A stretch of 6,196 bases of DNA, taken from NCBI GenBank assembly GCA_900769475.1, contig CAAGGQ010000001.1, positions 1 through 6,196 of the forward strand, given 5' to 3'. The DNA is from Clostridia bacterium. GTDB lineage: Bacteria; Bacillota; Clostridia; Oscillospirales; CAG-272. The translations under genes and the position numbers were made by a program. The notes under the pieces were generated by a model. It did no database searches. It worked only from the letters and a program-made list of their open reading frames with translations, and was not told the DNA's origin. The first letter of the stretch is position 1; each line of letters starts with the position of its first letter. Below are positions 5,771 through 6,196 of this stretch, one piece after another.

Positions 5771-6196
5771 TTACGCGGTAAAACCCAGGAAATTCTGGGA
5801 GCTGTGAAGCAAGGATTCGGCCATGGACTCCACCAGCTCGGCCCGGGTGCTCCCGGACAGCTCGTCCCAGTAAAACAACTGCATCCGCGTGGAAGAGATG
5901 TGATAATACTCCGCAGAATATTGCCCGTAACGAGTATCGTATTCGAGGAACGTGACCTCCTCCCCACGGTATGCGTAATAGGGGTCGCCCTCGGTGGAGC
6001 AACAGAACAGAGGCTGGGTGGTCAGATCGGAATCGGCGGGATCTATGACCCTTGGCAGGATCTGAATACTCCGGAAGGTTCCCACGCCGGGATCGCGGAG
6101 GCTTCCCTCGTGGAGCACGGCAAAGCCCTCGGGATGCTCTACCACGCAAAAGTAGACGTCGTATTCCTCCCCCGGCCAATGCCCGGCGTTAAAGGA
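5771..6196 (-). CDS. Uncharacterised protein, C-terminal 141 residues (5' end outside window)
   Basis: The minus-strand frame is open from the window edge to a TAA at 5771-5773. An in-frame GTG at 6143-6145 has no ribosome binding site at useful distance, and the residues before it (GEEYDVYFCVVEHPEG) read as ordinary protein, so the gene most likely begins outside. I do not recognise the family. The visible part is acidic and rich in aromatic residues, with short segments such as VTFLEYDTRYGQY and MQLFYWDEL that suggest beta strands of a small globular domain. A serine-rich helix and the end NFLGFTA close it. No membrane segment, signal or repeat is visible. A terminator follows 22 bp later, which supports a genuine gene end. 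The other frames across this stretch give arginine- and proline-rich shadow translations. Confidence 0.65.
   Translation of the reverse strand, partial: SFNAGHWPGEEYDVYFCVVEHPEGFAVLHEGSLRDPGVGTFRSIQILPRVIDPADSDLTTQPLFCCSTEGDPYYAYRGEEVTFLEYDTRYGQYSAEYYHISSTRMQLFYWDELSGSTRAELVESMAESLLHSSQNFLGFTA

Noticed and set aside
5646..6179. 177-codon minus-strand frame in a different phase over the right-edge gene
   Set aside because: Arginine/proline-rich translation that would run through the terminator hairpin and the rfb -35 element.

Overview
The window reads as chromosome from a GC-rich member of the Firmicutes, most likely an uncultured Clostridia-type gut bacterium. The support is indirect: purine-rich ribosome binding sites (AGGAG, GGAGG), a textbook TTGACA/TATAAT promoter, compact strand-specific operons with strong hairpin terminators, and protein sequences that look clostridial. 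No marker gene fixes the taxon.

Left part (1-1267, plus strand): the 3' end of a cysteine-containing, probably iron-sulfur protein overlaps by 14 bases the start of a 356-residue protein. The latter looks like a divergent U32-peptidase-like TIM-barrel protein with two cysteine groups. The two genes appear translationally coupled. Their biochemical role is not established by the sequence and they are the least understood genes here. A perfect 17-bp hairpin (1274-1311) with a tetraloop, flanked by A and T runs, ends this operon and also the operon arriving from the other side.

Middle part (5520 down to 1336, minus strand): a five-gene operon in the order rfbA (rmlA), rfbB (rmlB), rfbD (rmlD), rfbC (rmlC), then a SIS-domain phosphoheptose-isomerase-like gene. 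The first four encode the complete pathway from glucose-1-phosphate and dTTP to dTDP-L-rhamnose, with all recognisable catalytic motifs present. The fifth suggests that a second sugar, possibly a heptose, feeds the same surface glycan. It carries an insertion relative to classical GmhA and its substrate is uncertain.

Regulatory part (5521-5770): the operon is preceded by a perfect-consensus promoter (TTGACA, 17-bp spacer, TATAAT, plus an extended -10 TG). A 10-bp palindrome fills the spacer next to the -35. A leader of about 110 nt follows, with a possible pseudoknot-like fold. Just upstream, a strong terminator closes the gene at the right edge (5771-6196, minus strand), which is truncated by the window and has no function I recognise.

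No tRNA, rRNA, mobile element, CRISPR array or attachment site was seen.
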